Source of the DNA: Begonia masoniana
Taxonomy: Eukaryota; Streptophyta; Magnoliopsida; Cucurbitales; Begoniaceae
Direction of reading: 5' to 3'
DNA: 64,000 nucleotides
NCBI GenBank assembly: GCA_022432975.1
Contig: CM039502.1
Coordinates: forward strand, 69,403,318-69,467,317
In this document: one piece after another, positions 23,251 through 36,287 of the stretch
Layout: every line of letters begins with the position of its first letter
Numbering within the stretch: position 1 is the first letter of the stretch
Notes under the pieces: model-generated
Seen by the model: the letters and a program-made list of their open reading frames with translations, nothing else
The model's database searches: none
What the model was told of the DNA's origin: nothing
Translations under genes and position numbers: made by a program

Positions 23251-24539
23251 ATCCTTCATAGAGGTCCCCTCGGGGTGCTACGCTTCAGCACTGATTCCCG
23301 ACAAGGCAACTCTAATCAAGATGCAGTTTTGCCATTCACTTTAACTGATTACGTTTCACGCTCACAATCAACCATGCAATAAAACTCGTATTTTGCTTAA
23401 ATGAAAAGCATGATGCATGTCAACAAATATGCAACGCAACACAACACGAAACAAATAACCGTTAACCCTACCATTCTATGGTATAGGCTCGAAGGCGAAA
23501 CGAATCCAAACCACTACTTACCTGGATGCTCGACACTCGATTGTTCATTTCGTCCAATCAAACTATTCGCTCGACAACCTAACAAATAGAAAAATAACTT
23601 AGCAATTATTCTAGAAAAGTCTATGGAAATCTTAAATCCAAAACTAACTAAAATTCAACCAACTAAACAATTCAAAACTTAAAACCGATTTTCTCACTCT
23701 TTTTCAGCGTCCAACTTCAAACGGCCATAACTTTCTCGTTTTTCAACGGATTTCGACGTGCCACCCCATCTGTAAACCTCTACACGTCTACTATCCATTG
23801 AAACACTTAAATTAACCAAACAAATGCAAAGACCAATCCGAAATCTAGAAAACAGAACCAGGGTACATATTGTTCAAAACCGGTTTTTCCAAAACTCATC
23901 TCCAATCTATAAACACTTTCTAAAAACATTCTAAACTATCATAATTAAAGATTTAAACCATCAATTAGGAAAAAATTAGCCAAGAGAAACCAAATTTTCG
24001 GAGCTCCCAAAATAGGGTTTCCAAACCCTAACCAAAATCAACCAAACTCCCCTAAAAACTCTAAAATCCAACACCTAGTTGTAATAAACCAAAAACCCAC
24101 TTAAAATCTTACCTTTAAATCTCGAGAAAGATGATGAAAATGGAGAAGAGAAAGACTTAGGGCTGCTGGAATTTCGTGGAAGCAAAATGGGGAAGGAGAA
24201 GAGAATTTGTTCTTTTAACCTCAAACTTTCTTTCTCTTTTAATTTTTCCTCCACCAATTTCTTTAAATTTCAAAACAACCCTCCTCTTTCACCCTTAATT
24301 TCCAACGTGAGACATCACTTGAATGCCCCACCAATCACACACTTTTTGCTCAAAATTGTTCTTCTTTTCTATTGCTCAAAATTGCCTTTGAATTTTCAAC
24401 ACTTTTGCTTTTTAACTTTTCAACTATTCCATCTCCTTTTCTTCTCTTCAAGTTACATATTCTAACCTCTCTGCATACCATAACCCTAACCGTCTAATCC
24501 AAGGCTTACGTGCGTTACAAGAAATTCCTGGGTGTTACA

Positions 24540-25208
24540 GTATGCAAAACTATCCAATGTTTATTTTACATACATGGGTCATACTAAACTAATATACAAT
24601 AAGAGATTAAAAAAAAAAAAAATTATGGGTCTATGTTGTGCCGGGCTCATTAACTCATCTTGTCTTTACCTTTCTGTCTAGAGCTATTGTCATCTACTCC
24701 TAAAAGATTGGAGAAAATCAAATAGTAAACTTTGTAAGCGCTACAAAAATCATAATATATGGATAAATAAAACTAAATTGATATTATATCTAATTATGTA
24801 CTAGTACCCTATATGATTAATCTTCACAATCTTAACTTCTTATTCAACAAATATCATTCGCTTGTGTACACAGACATCCCATAATTTGTGTTTTACAAAA
24901 TTATTTAGAAATTTCTAATCTCATTTATGTTTATCACGGTTCTCTATATGTAAAAAATATATACTACATTTGGGAATATGTTCAGACATAAGATGTTAGA
25001 TATCATTGTCTAAAGGTCATAACTCAACACACGTCTTCTAGACTAATGTACGATTAGCTCAATGTATAATTGATTTCAAAAAAACTAACAACATCCACGA
25101 CACTTCTCATTCTATACCCAATGATATGCAATGTATATGAAATGCATTTGTCACATATCCTCATGCTATGATATGAATCAATACATGTATGCTCCATATT
25201 ATTTAAAT
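24540..25208 (-). mobile_element. LTR E-like sequence, copy 2, left part
   Basis: AT-rich, non-coding. It aligns by eye with 2230-2620 and about 3290-3400 of copy 1 (for example CATGGGTCATAC with CATGGACCATAC). It continues at 37805 after the inserted C LTR, as the TAAAT duplication shows. Probably an LTR fragment in minus orientation. Confidence 0.5.
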
Positions 25209-25538
25209 TGTAACACCCGGATTTTTCATAGCACGTGTGGGGCTTTAGCTTTAGAGGAATTAGAGTAGTTATTGTTAAGTGATAAAGGGATTAGAAGTGA
25301 GAATGCAAAGAGAAGAAAAGTGGTGGATTTGGTTGAAAAGTCAAAAAGCATAGGTTTGAAAATTCAAAGGAAATTGTAACCAATAGAAAGCCATTAAGTG
25401 GAAATTTAAACTAAGTAGAAAAAGGAAAGAAAAGTAATTTAGGAGGATGGTTCACGTTGGTATATATTAAACATTAAGGTGTGATTTTTTTATAAATTAA
25501 AAAAAATTGTGGTAAAAAGCAAAAAGGAAGAAAATGTG

Positions 25539-25548
25539 TTTATAAAAT
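25539..25548 (+). promoter_or_regulatory. TATA box of LTR C, second copy
   Basis: TTTATAAAAT in the same context as 13738-13747, followed by a CT-rich leader at 25578-25660. Confidence 0.5.
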
Positions 25549-26470
25549 TGGTAAAGTTAGTGGACAAAAGGGCAAATCTTCCTTCTTCCTCCTCTTTCTC
25601 CCACGCCACTTTCAGCCATTGAAGGGCTTTCTCTCCTTTGATTCTTCAAGACTTCTCAAGGGTTAAGGTAAGATTTTACATGGGTTTAATGTTGGGTGCA
25701 CTTAAATGATGAAATTGGGTGTTTTAAGGTGTTTTAGGTAAGTTTGCATAGGGTTTGAAAACCCTACTTTGGGGAATTCCGAAAGTCGTGTTTCTTGTTG
25801 GATTTTCTTCCCAAATTTAGTTGTTTAACTTTTAATTATGTTATTTTAGGTTGTTTTTGGGAAGAGATTAAGGATTTGAAGTGAGTTACACAAAAACTGG
25901 TTTTTAACAGTTTGGGCGCCGGTTCTGTTTCTGCATTTTCGGTTTGGCCAAGCTATTTGGTTGGTTATTTTGAGTGTTTCAATATATAGTAGACGTGGAG
26001 AGGTTTACGGAATGGGGTGGAACGTCAAAATCTGATGAAAAACAAGTGAGTTATGGCCGATTGAAGTTTAGACAGTGAAAATAGTGGGAATTTCGGATTT
26101 TAGGGTTTATATTTTAGATTTGGTTGAATTGTGGTTAGTTTAGAGTTAGATAATTTCTTAGAATTTATTAGTGGATTCCTAAATTATTTTCCTATATTTG
26201 TTAGGTTGACGAGTGGATTAGCCGAGTGAGCGAGCACGAGCAGGAAGCCAGGTAAGTAGTGGATCGTTTGTGTTTTGCCTACGGGCCTACACCATGGAAC
26301 GGTAGGGAATTGTTTGCTTGATTGTTTTATTTTTGTCTTGTGTTGTGCATTATATGTGACACACGTATCATTGTTTTCAAACTACGGAACAAACGTGTTT
26401 TGAAGCATGGTTTTGAATAGTGAGCTTGCAACGTAAGGGGTGGTGTGAGTTGAAACGTAATGTGGTTGTG

Positions 26471-26765
26471 TTGGAGTCACCCAGTCGCGTTAGGGTAGCA
26501 CCTGCGAGGAACTCTAGTAAAGTTTTCCAGTCACGTTAAGGTGGTACCTACGAGGGACTAGCAGAGTTGGAGTCACCCAGTCGCGTTAGGGTAACACCTG
26601 CGAGGAACTCTAGTAGAGTTTTCTAGTCCCGTTAAGGTGGTACCTGAGAGGGACTAGCAGAGTTGGAGTCACCCAGTCGCGTTAGGATAGCACATGCGAG
26701 GAACTCTAGTAGAGTTTCCCAGTTGCGTTAAGGTGGTACCTGCGAAGGACTACCAGAATTGCAGT
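26471..26765. repeat. 96-bp tandem repeat, 3 copies
   Basis: Units start TTGGAGTCACCCAGTCGCG at 26471, 26567 and 26663. Each has two half-units built around AGTC(A/G)CGTTA(A/G)GGT and GTA(A/C)CACCTGCGAG. It lies in the intron-like segment of the LTR. Confidence 0.9.
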
Positions 26766-27599
26766 TTAGCACTTGCGATGAGTTCCGTTCTGTAAATGAG
26801 CAACGAAATGCACACGAAACAAGAGCAACTGAGCGAGTAGAAACTTCATGTGTTAGGGGTTGTGTTGCATTATGTTTTTGGTATGCATTATTCCCTACTT
26901 ACTAAGCATTAGGCTCACGTTTTGTGTTCCGTGGTGTAGGTGTAACGACCCGGACAGGAAATCGTCACTTAGTCATAATCTTTCATTAATCATTGACTAA
27001 ACTTCTACCTTTTCTTCTTCGTTTCCAAGCTAATATTTACATACATTTTTTTTTAACTCACTCTTAGACTGTAACAGAGGCGTTATACATCAAGGGAATT
27101 TCGGCCTCTCAAACTCGATTTTTCCTTAAATCCCGTCAGCTAAATCTTACACAGAGTTGAGCGGCTAAAATTTGTCATTTGATCAGTGACTTAATCGGGC
27201 AGGGAAGAAATGCCCCCAGACTACTCGACGTTATTCAGTTGGGGTTTGCATGCATCGGGTGACGAAGTAATATCATCCGATTTCTCACGTGCACCCTACG
27301 TGACTCAGTTATAGACGCCCGGTAGAGAACATCTACCGGTGGACACGAGCATTGCACGTGTCTAATTAAAGACATCGCCCGGTCTCGAACATTCTCCACT
27401 AGATGTTCATATTTACACTACATCGACCGGTGGTCATGTGCGCCTCGCGTGACTAATTAAAACATTTATCGGGCACTGGACGACAAGAAATTTCTCACAT
27501 CATCCGGTGATTTAAACACCCTACATCACCCGGTGGCTAGACGACAAAGCTACACCTACATCATCCGGTGCTTGAAATACTCTACATTTACCGTTCACT

Positions 27600-27800
27600 A
27601 GACGACAAAATGACATTTACATCATCCGGTAACCTAAATACACTTGATCTGCCGGTCACTAGACGACAAAACTACATTTTCATCATCCGGTAACCTAAAT
27701 ACACTTGATCTGCCGGTCACTAGACGACAAACCACATTTTCATCATCCGGTAACCTAAATACACTTGATCTGCCAGTGACGTCAGCCGGATGATTGCCTC
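27600..27800. repeat. 60-61-bp minisatellite in the 3' LTR of D
   Basis: Three clear units (CATCATCCGGTAACC...TGCCGGTCACTAGACGAC), with two diverged units before them from about 27480, ending in AGTGACGTCAGCCGGATGA. It is closely related in wording to the B and A repeats (CCGATGACGTCAGCC...). The other LTR has about one extra unit. Confidence 0.85.
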
Positions 27801-28329
27801 ATCTAGCTTCTATCGTACAGTAGTGAAACACTATAATTATCAAACAACTTCACTCAACAGGAAAGTACCACAACTCACCCAAATCTTAACTTGGTAACTA
27901 TAAACCTCAAAGAGTGAGAATCATAGACTCATCCAGAATACACATAGCGGAAGACTTAAACAAAACAGACCATTCGATAATCTTTAAAATCATTATCAGA
28001 CTCTAAAGTCTATCAATCAAATCTGAACTTCATTATTATAAGAAATTCTATTCTACCTAGGCATCTGTTTATCATAAACTTTACTGACATACTATGAGCA
28101 TAATAAGGGGACTTAATCGCCTACCCAGCCTTGCACTGTCATACTGAGCATCCTCCAGCAACCAGCTTTAAACATCATCTCTGGATTGGAAATCCTCACC
28201 TGTTAGCTCTTCACCTACATCATAAGGTTTAAACTATAAGCATAATGCTTAGTAAGGAATGCAGTACTAATAAGTATGCATGAATGCTCATTTTGAGAAA
28301 ACAGATGCTCATGAATCTTTTCTTATTTA

Positions 28330-28485
28330 CATTCATACTCAAGTCTTCATCCTTGTTCATCATTCATATTCATTGTTCATAATCATCATTCATATACGTC
28401 ATTCATATTCATCGTTCATATTCATTGCTCATAATCATCATTCATATACATCATTCATGTTCATCGTTCATATTCTTCGTTCACG
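28330..28485. repeat. CATTCATATTCAT-rich short repeats
   Basis: Irregular 12-17-bp repeats of TCATTCATATTCAT type in D's 3' LTR, mirrored at 35715-35870 in the other LTR. It lies within the intron-like segment. The frame is open but low-complexity and not coding. Confidence 0.8.
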
Positions 28486-29599
28486 TTGTGTGGATTAAGG
28501 GAGGATTTGTGCCGGTAAAGGGGGTTTGACAGTGAGAGTGCACATAGTTCCCTTGCGGGTCGTATCATGGTCCTTCTTTTGGACAGTGACAACAAACCGC
28601 CCCCCAACCCTCACTTAATTCACGTTGCATAAGTTTTATATTCTTATCTTGTTCATGAGAAAGTATACTCTTAAAACATTTTCATATGCATAAAACATTC
28701 ATGATGCATGAACATGAAGATTCTTAAATCATCAAGCTACAGAACAGAGCACCATTCGACGTGAAACCTTACCATTGAGCTAATCATCAGCATAAACATT
28801 AGACAGTAACATAAGGGAAACTTCTAATCATCATATGGGTTTCTACCTAACATCCTTTGATGTAGGGTCCTAACGACCGAGAAACCTACACATTCACTTA
28901 TCTGGTCTCCTTAGCAATTTGAGCTCCTTTCTCTTCAAACTTCTTCACCTAAAATATTTACATTGCAGTAGTTAAAACAAAATCCTATTAGTTCTAATCA
29001 CAAATCATCCTAGGATCTAATGGCTATAGTCACTCCCGAATCCTTAGTATAGTTCTCTGCGCAGTTTGAAATCCAAAACCCAAAACAGACAGATTCGATT
29101 AGCGATAACTCAGGGTTGGTTGTTTAATGTCCAAAATCGATTCGGAATGACATTACCACTTTTAGATTTTAAAATACCCTTACTAATACTCGGCCATTGA
29201 AGTACCCATAACTTCAACACATAGCAGAAAATAGAGCTTAATGACTAAAAGATAGTTACATTGCCAAACTCGTACCTCGAGCACAAAGTAGCCGAGAAGC
29301 AGCAAGGAAACCGATCGTCGAAAGAGGGATTTCCAGCTGACAGAGAACGAGAGCTCGGGAGGGGAAATCGCCGAGTGTAAGAGATGACGGCTACAGTGGT
29401 TTAAATGAGGTTTGAATCCTTTCTTTTTTCTTTAAATAATGGTCTTAATCCTCCATTATTACAACTTTGCCACTCAACCTAGTTTAAATCCACATGTAAT
29501 TAATTAAGCTTGACATAAAATTCTAAACCGTGAAGATTGAATAATCATGGCCGTTAATTCAGTTAGGAAGTCACCTGGTTGAAGTTGTCGGGTGTTACA

Positions 29600-29612
29600 T
29601 CCACCCCTCCTT
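29600..29612 (-). other. Polypurine tract of element D
   Basis: Minus strand AAGGAGGGGTGGA directly before the LTR start TGTAACACCC. It primes plus-strand DNA synthesis in LTR retrotransposons. The upstream GGGGACGAAAATTTT is shared with element A (GGGGACAAAATTT). Confidence 0.8.
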
Positions 29613-29640
29613 AAACAAAATTTTCGTCCCCGAAAATTGA

Positions 29641-32600
29641 TCAAGCGAAGAGTTCGTGATATTTGTCCATCATGTCCTGTCGTCTTTCCCATGTGGCTTC
29701 CTCAATACCATGATTCATCCACAAAACTTTCACAAGGGGGATTTCCTTATTCCTTAGAGTTTTCACTGCAGATTCCAAAATTCGTACTGGCTTCTCTTCA
29801 TACGTTAGTGTCGGCTCAATCTCAAAATCCACTGGTTTAACAACTTGAGTAGGGTTCTGTATGCATTTTCTTAACATTGACACATGGAAGACATTATGAA
29901 TCCTTTCCAATGATGGAGGCAATTGCAATCTATAAGCCGTACTGCCAATCCTTTCTAAGATGGGGAATGGTCCAATAAATCGTGGGTTTAGCTTTCCTTT
30001 CTTACCAAATCTTAAAACTCCTTTAAATGGTGAAATCCTCAGGAAAACTTCATCACCAACAGAAAACTCAAGGTCTCTTCTCCTCTGGTCTGCATAACTC
30101 TTCTGTCGGCTCTGTGCAGTTATCATTCTTTTCCTAATAGTGGCAATCTTGTCCGACATCTGTTGCAAAATCTCGGGACCTAGGAGTTTTGCTTCACCGA
30201 CCTCATCCCCGTACAAAGGTGACCTGCACTTCCTGCCATACAGTGCTTCATAAGGTGCCATACCTATGGTGGACTGGTAACTATTGTTGTAAGAGAATCC
30301 AACCAATGGCAGGTATCGACTCCACGACGTCTGGAACTCAAGCACACATGCCCTCAACATGTCCTCGAGTATTTGAATTGTCCGTTCAGATTGTCCATCG
30401 GTTTGTGGGTGGAAGGCAGTGCTGAAAGATAACTTTGATCCTAATGTGCCTTGCAAACTTTGCCAAAACCTTGAGGTGAATCTAGGATCACGATCGGATA
30501 CAATAGATAAAGGAATTCCATGCAATCTGATGATTTCTTGGACATACAGATCAGCAAGCTGGTCCATTGTGAAAGTCATTCTTACAGGTATAAAGTGTGC
30601 CGATATTGTCATTCTATCAACCACGACCCAAATACTATCATGTCCTTTAGTTGTCTTTGGCAAACCTACAACAAAATCCATGGCAATGTTTTCCCATTTC
30701 CACTCAGGGATTGGTAGGGGTTGAAGGGTACCTCCTGGGCGTTGGTGTTCTGCTTTAACCTGTTGGCATACCAAACATGACTCCACATACATAGCAACAT
30801 CCCTCTTCATATTTGGCCACCAATAATGTAACCTTAAATCCCGATACATCTTGGTGCTACCAGGATGTACAGAAAAGGAAGAAGAATGGGCTTCAGCCAA
30901 GATCAACTCACGCAACTCCTTGTCATTCGGGATGTACCATCGGTTCTTAAATTTCAAAATACCATCATTAGAGAGACTGAACTCCGAGGAGGCGTCCTTT
31001 AACTTACTCATCATGCTACTATTCTATTTCGAATCCTTTCGTTGTGCCTCTTTGATCCTGTCCAAAATAGTTGGTCGGATAGATAAACCATCCAGTAAAG
31101 CTGATAGCTCGGGAACTATTTCCAATTCGAACCTCTGAACTTCCTTCCTCAAAGGTATAGACATGGTTGATAACGCGGGTTGCATTGTCGTTGACATTCT
31201 GCTTAAAGTATCGGCTACAGCATTAGCCTTGCCTGGATGATATTTAATTTTGAAGTCATAATCTTTAACAAATTCTAACCAACGTCTCTGTCTCATGTTT
31301 AATTCCTTTTGAGTAAAGAGGTACTTCAGGCTTTTATGGTCAGAGAATACTTCACACTATTGTCCATACAGATAATGCCTCAAAATCTTTAATGTAAAAA
31401 CAACTACGGCTAATTCCAAATCGTGAGTGGGGTAGTTCTGTTCATAATTCTTTAGCTGCCTAGAGGCATACGCTATAACCTTGCCTTCTTGCATCAAAAC
31501 ACACCCCAGTCCAACTTTGGATGCATCACAATAAACACTAAACTTTCCTCCTTCTGTTGGGAGAGTCAAAAGTGGGGTTGTCGTTAACTTCAGTTTAAGT
31601 GTCTGGAAGCCATCTTCACAAACTTCGGTCCAAGAGTACTTGGTGTCCTTCTTTGTTAAACTAGTTAAAGGCTTAGCTATCATAGAAAATCCCTTAATAA
31701 ACTTCCTATAATAGCCTGCCAAACCAAGAAAACTACGGACCTCACTGACATTCCTCGGCTGTGGCCAGTCCTTAACAGCCTGAATCTTAATTGGATCTAC
31801 TGATATACCCTCAGCAGAAATGACGTGGCCTAAAAAGTTAACCATATACAACCAGAACTCACATTTGGATAACTTGGCATAGAGTTGTTGCTGTCTCAGG
31901 GTGGTCAAAACTATCCTTAAGTGTTCTTCGTGGTCAGTTTCAGTCTGTGAGTATATGAGAATATCATCAATAAATACAATCACAAACTTGTCCAAGTAAT
32001 CACGAAACACTCGATTCATCAAATCCATAAAAGCTGCTGGTGCATTAGTTAACCCAAACGATATCACAAGGAATTCATAATGTCTATAACGGGTCCTAAA
32101 AGCTGTCTTAGGTACATCACTTTCCTTAACTTTCAGTTGGTAGTACCCCGAACGCAAGTCAATCTTTGAAAACACCTTAGCTCCTTGCAATTGGTCAAAC
32201 AAGTCGTCAATTCGGGGCAAGGGGTATTTATTCTTAATTGTCAACTTGTTCAGTTCTCGGTAATCTATGCACATCCTTAGGGAACCATCTTTCTTCTTAA
32301 CGAATAACACAGACGCACCTCAGGGAGAACTACTAGAGCGTATGAATCCCTTGTCTACTAATTCCTGTAGCTGGACTTTTAACTCCTTTAGTTTAACAGG
32401 CGCCATGCGATAAGGATTCTTAGATACGGGTAATGACTCGGGATATGTATCAATTACAAATTCTATTTCTCTATCGGATGGTAATCCTGGTAAATCATCC
32501 ATAAACACATCAGGAAACTCTTTAACTATAGAAATATCTTGCAGCTCTACTTTGTTCTTTACCCGAATATCGATTACACTAGCTAGATAACTCTCACAAC

Positions 32601-33540
32601 CATCTTTCAATAACCGCTGAGCCTCTAGCAAGGATATAATCGGTATTTTACTTATTTTTGGGATAGCTTGGAAAGTGTACTGATCTCCATTAGGGGGTCG
32701 AAACTCGACTAATCTAGACCTACAACTTATCGTGGCATAATGCCTGGATAACCAATCCATTCCTAATATAACTTCATATCCCTTCATGTCAACTACAATC
32801 AGTTCTACATATAACTTCTTATCTCCTAGGGACACAATATCACCTTTCAATATCTGCTCAGAATACAAGGACTTTCCTGATGGTAACATCACACTACATG
32901 GCCTATCAGCTGGTAAGTATTCTAACTTATGCTTACACGCAAACAAGGTTTCAATAAATGAGTGTGTGGCACCCGTGTCTATAAGTGTTTAAGCAGAAAC
33001 ACCACAGATCATAATTGTACCTGTTATGACCGTATGCTGCATGGTGTCTTCGTCTTCCATCATAGCAAAGACTCGGGGCATTACTCTTGCTCGGTTTGGA
33101 TCGGGTGGCATGAGGCAGTCTCTGACTACATGTCCGACCTTGTCACATCTAAAACAGCGGCCAGAAAGTAAATTGCATTCGCCAGGATGGTTCTTCTGAC
33201 AGGTGGGGCATAGAGGGGCCATTGGTCGCTTTCCTTTTCCATGATCATCATTTGGATTGAAGGGTCTCTTTATACCTTGTTGTTGTTGTGGTGGTCCCCT
33301 GTTCTGTTGTGGCTGCCATCCTTTGTTCTGACGTGGCGGCGGCTGAGTTTCCTTCGTGAATTTTCTTGGCTGCTCACGCTGTGCATAAGCTGTCATTTCA
33401 ACCTCTTCCAGCTCCAAGGCCTTAGCCGTCACTTCACCATTAGGTACATTGTGTATCCCAGCAGTCTTTACTTTCATGTACAAACTCTGCTTCAGTCCTT
33501 GAACAAATTGGTAAATCCTGTCCTCAAATTTGCATTCGGG
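29641..33540 (-). pseudogene. gag-pol: Element D: 3' gag and pol polyprotein, inactivated
   Basis: A single minus frame from the gag C-terminus through pol. Order: zinc knuckle CFRCDKVGHVVRDC (about 33118-33160), aspartic protease [10 protein letters not shown] (about 32955-32987), reverse transcriptase with FIDD (about 31958-31970), RNase H YCDAS (about 31515-31530), integrase with zinc-binding His/Cys region, VVVDR (about 30612), SDRDPRF (about 30490), SERTIQ (about 30380), and a chromodomain-like end (PLVKVLWMNHGIEEATWE). Four in-frame stops: TAA 32989-32991 just before the protease motif, TGA 32320-32322 (a conserved Trp position), TAG 31357-31359, TAG 31024-31026. Compared with element A it is otherwise collinear. 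Not expected to be active. Confidence 0.93.
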
Positions 33541-34057
33541 GAGCAAACCGTGATAAAGCATCAAATTTGCATATGTAATCCGTCACAGAGTCAGTTTGTC
33601 GCAGATTCATGAACTTCTTCTTCTTGTTGGCCCGAACAGTCCTATTGAAGTACTTGTCAAAGAAGGCAGTCTTAAACATTTCCCAGGTCATAGCTCCTGC
33701 ATTAGCGGTGTTCTGGATTGAATCCCACCAATGCTTTGCACCCAATTCCAAATGAAAGACAGCATACGTGACCTTATCTCCTTCGTCAACCTTTGCATAC
33801 TTAAACATGTCCTCTATCTTTCGAACCCATTCCTCAGCATAAATAGGATCTGAAACATGTCCATTAAATACCGGGGGTCGAAGCCGGTGGAAACGCTCAC
33901 CCCCATGATCATGAGTTGCATTAGTACTGGAGTTGCCTTGTTCCTCTCTAGCAGTCATCAGCTGTTCGATCTGGCGAGATTGGCGCATGACCAACTCTGT
34001 CAACTGAGCAATGACATTGCTATCCTTATTGGTCTCTCTCTGCTGACCTCTAACCAT
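33538..34057 (-). pseudogene. gag: Element D: gag N-terminal part, frameshifted
   Basis: Begins MVRGQQRETNKD at 34057, close to element A's MVRGHQEESS start, and runs through the retrotransposon gag domain (RLRPPVFNG, EEWVRKIEDMFKYA, WEMFKTAFFDKYFN). The frame shifts after SRFAP at a GGGG run (33538-33541 on the plus strand): one extra base moves the rest of gag-pol to the next frame. This could be a real mutation or a homopolymer error. The coat-like Gag binds RNA and forms the particle. Confidence 0.9.
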
Positions 34058-34206
34058 TTTTGGGATTCCTAGACAAATAATTATAGATACATCTTAACTT
34101 AATGACATTTACTGAAATCATAAATACTTACAGTTGCTGGAGTGTGCTCATGTGACAGTCAGTGCTGGAAGGCAGTCTGCAGAATCGGTTTTAGAACCCG
34201 GTTTTT

Positions 34207-34218
34207 CTCTGATACCAT
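34207..34218 (-). other. Primer-binding site of element D
   Basis: Minus strand ATGGTATCAGAG, matching 11 nt of the plant initiator tRNA-Met 3' complement (TGGTATCAGAG), three bases inside the LTR end at 34222. Confidence 0.8.
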
Positions 34219-34779
34219 AATTGTACGGACCCGAACAGGAAATCGTCACTTAGTCATAATCTTTCATTAATCATTGACTCAACTTCTACATTTTCTTCTT
34301 CGTTTCCAAGCTAATATTTACATACATTTTTTTTTAACTCACTCTTAGACTGATAACAGAGGCGTTATACATCAAGGGAATTTCGCCCTCTCAAACTCGA
34401 TTTTTCCTTAAATCCCGTCGGCTAAATCTTACACAGAGTTGAGCGGCTAAAATTTGTCATTTGATCAGTGACTTAATCGGGCAGGGAAGAAATGCCCCCA
34501 GACTACTCGACGTTATTCAGTTGGGGTTTGCATGGGTTTGCATGCATCGGGTGACGAAGTAATATCATCCGATTTGTCACGTGCACCCTACGTGACTCAG
34601 TTATAGACGCCCGGTAGAGAACATCTACCGGTGGACACGAGCATTGCACGTGTCTAATTAAAGACATCGTCCGGTCTCGAACATTCTCCACTAGATGTTC
34701 ATATTTACACTACATCGACCGGTGGTCATGTGCGCCTCGCGTGACTAATTAAAACATTTCTCGGGCACTAGACGACAAG

Positions 34780-35145
34780 AAATTTCTCACATCATCCGGT
34801 GATTTAAACACCCTACATCACCCGGTGGCTAGACGACAAAGCTACACCTACATCATCCGGTGCTTGAAATACTCTACATCTACCGTTCACTAGACGACAA
34901 AATGACATTTACATCATCCGGTAACCTAAATACACTTGATCTGCCGGTCACTAGATGACAAAACCACATTTTCATCATCCGGTAACCTAAATACATTTGA
35001 TCTGCCGGTCACTAGACGACAAAACCATATTTTCATCATCCGGTAACCTAAATACACTTGATCTGCGGTCACTAGACGACAAACCACATTTTCATCATTC
35101 GGTAACCTAAATACACTTGATCTGCCGGTGACGTCAGCCGGATGA
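34780..35145. repeat. 60-bp minisatellite in the 5' LTR of D
   Basis: Same unit as 27600-27800 with about one more copy, and ending likewise in GTGACGTCAGCCGGATGA. Confidence 0.85.
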
Positions 35146-35600
35146 TTGCCTCATCCAGCTTCTATCGTACAACAGTGAAACACTATAATTATCAAACAAC
35201 TTCACTCAACAGGAAAGTACCACAACTCACCCAAATCTTAACACAGGAAAGTACCACAACTCACCCAAATCTTAACTTAGTAACTATAAACCTCAAAGAG
35301 TGAGAATCATAGACTCATCCAGAATACACATAGCGGAAGACTTAAGCAAAATAGACCATTCGATAATCTTTAAAATCATTATTAGACTCTAAAGTCTATC
35401 AATCAAATCCGAACTTCATTGTTATAAGAAATTCTATTCTACCTAGGCATCTGTTTATCATAAACTTTACTGACATACTATGAGCATAACCAGGGGACTT
35501 AATCGCCTGCCCAGCCTTGCACTGTCATACTGAGCATCCTCTAGCAACCAGCTTTAAATATCATCTCTGGATTGGAAATCCTCACCTGTTAGCTCTTCAC

Positions 35601-36287
35601 CTACATCATAAGGTTTAAACTATAAGCATAATGCTTAGTAAGGAATGCAGTACTAATAAGTATGCATGAATGCTCATTTTGAGAAAACAGATGCTCATGA
35701 ATCTTTTCTTATTCACATTCATACTCAAGTCTTCATCCTTGTTCATCATTCATATTCATTGTTCATAATCATCATTCATATACATCATTCATATTCATTG
35801 TTCATATTCATTGCTCATAATCATCATTCATATACATCATTCATGTTCATCGTTCATATTCTTCGTTCACGTTGTGTGGATTAAGGGAGGATTTGTGCCG
35901 GTAAAGGGGGTTTGACAGTGAGAGTGCACATAGTTCCCTTGCGGGTCGTATCATGGTCCTTCTTTTGGACAGTGACAACAAACCGCCCCCCAACCCTCAC
36001 TTAATTCACATTGCATAAGTTTTATATTCTTATCTTGTTCATGAGAAAGTATACTCTTAAAACATTTTCATATGCATAAAACATTCATGATGCATGAACA
36101 TGAAGATTCTTAAATTATCAAGCTACAGAACAGAGCACCATTCGACGTGAAACCTTACCATTGAGCTAATCATCAGCATAAACATTAGACAATAACATAA
36201 GGGAAACTTCTAATCATCATATGGGTTTCTACCTAGCATCCTTTGATGTAGGGTCCTAACGACCGAGAAACCTACACATTCACTTAC
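35601..36287 (-). other. Predicted intron-like segment in the 5' LTR of D
   Basis: Minus strand CCAG|GTAAGTG at 36288/36287 to GATGTAG|GTGAAG at 35602-35601 (687 bp), with CTTACTAAGCATTATG about 40 nt before the acceptor. Parallel to families A, B and C. Confidence 0.45.

Larger units (their letters stand above)
20300..24539 (-). mobile_element. LTR, gypsy family C, minus, carrying a hAT insertion
   Basis: On the minus strand it starts at 24539 with TGTAACACCCAGG and ends at 20300 with GGGGCGTTACA. Without the hAT element and its TSD it is about 2.56 kb, matching the other C LTRs. It has the minus-strand donor-like site at 23521/23522 (CCAG|GTAAGTAG), the acceptor-like GTGTAG at 22864, and the CGATCGATCG palindromes (20628-20670). 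Unlike the other copies the flanking 5-mers differ (TGACT at left, GTATG at right), so a deletion or exchange between elements is possible. Confidence 0.8.
26941..29599 (-). mobile_element. 3' LTR of element D
   Basis: 2659 bp. On the minus strand it starts TGTAACACCCGACAAC at 29599 and ends at 26941 with GGTCGTTACA. The acceptor-like GATGTAG|GTGA lies at 28215. The donor-like site at about 28901 reads CCAG|ATAAGT: the GT has become AT, unlike the other LTR of the same element. It contains about four 60-bp repeats and one TGACGTCA (27778-27785). Confidence 0.93.

Noticed and set aside
28280..28498. A 72-codon ORF present in both D LTRs
   Set aside because: It is made of CATTCATATTCAT repeats and gives His/Ser/Phe-rich low-complexity text. 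It is duplicated only because LTRs are duplicated.
30189..33612. Plus-strand ORFs opposite element D gag-pol
   Set aside because: Antisense shadows of the minus-strand polyprotein with no domain of their own.
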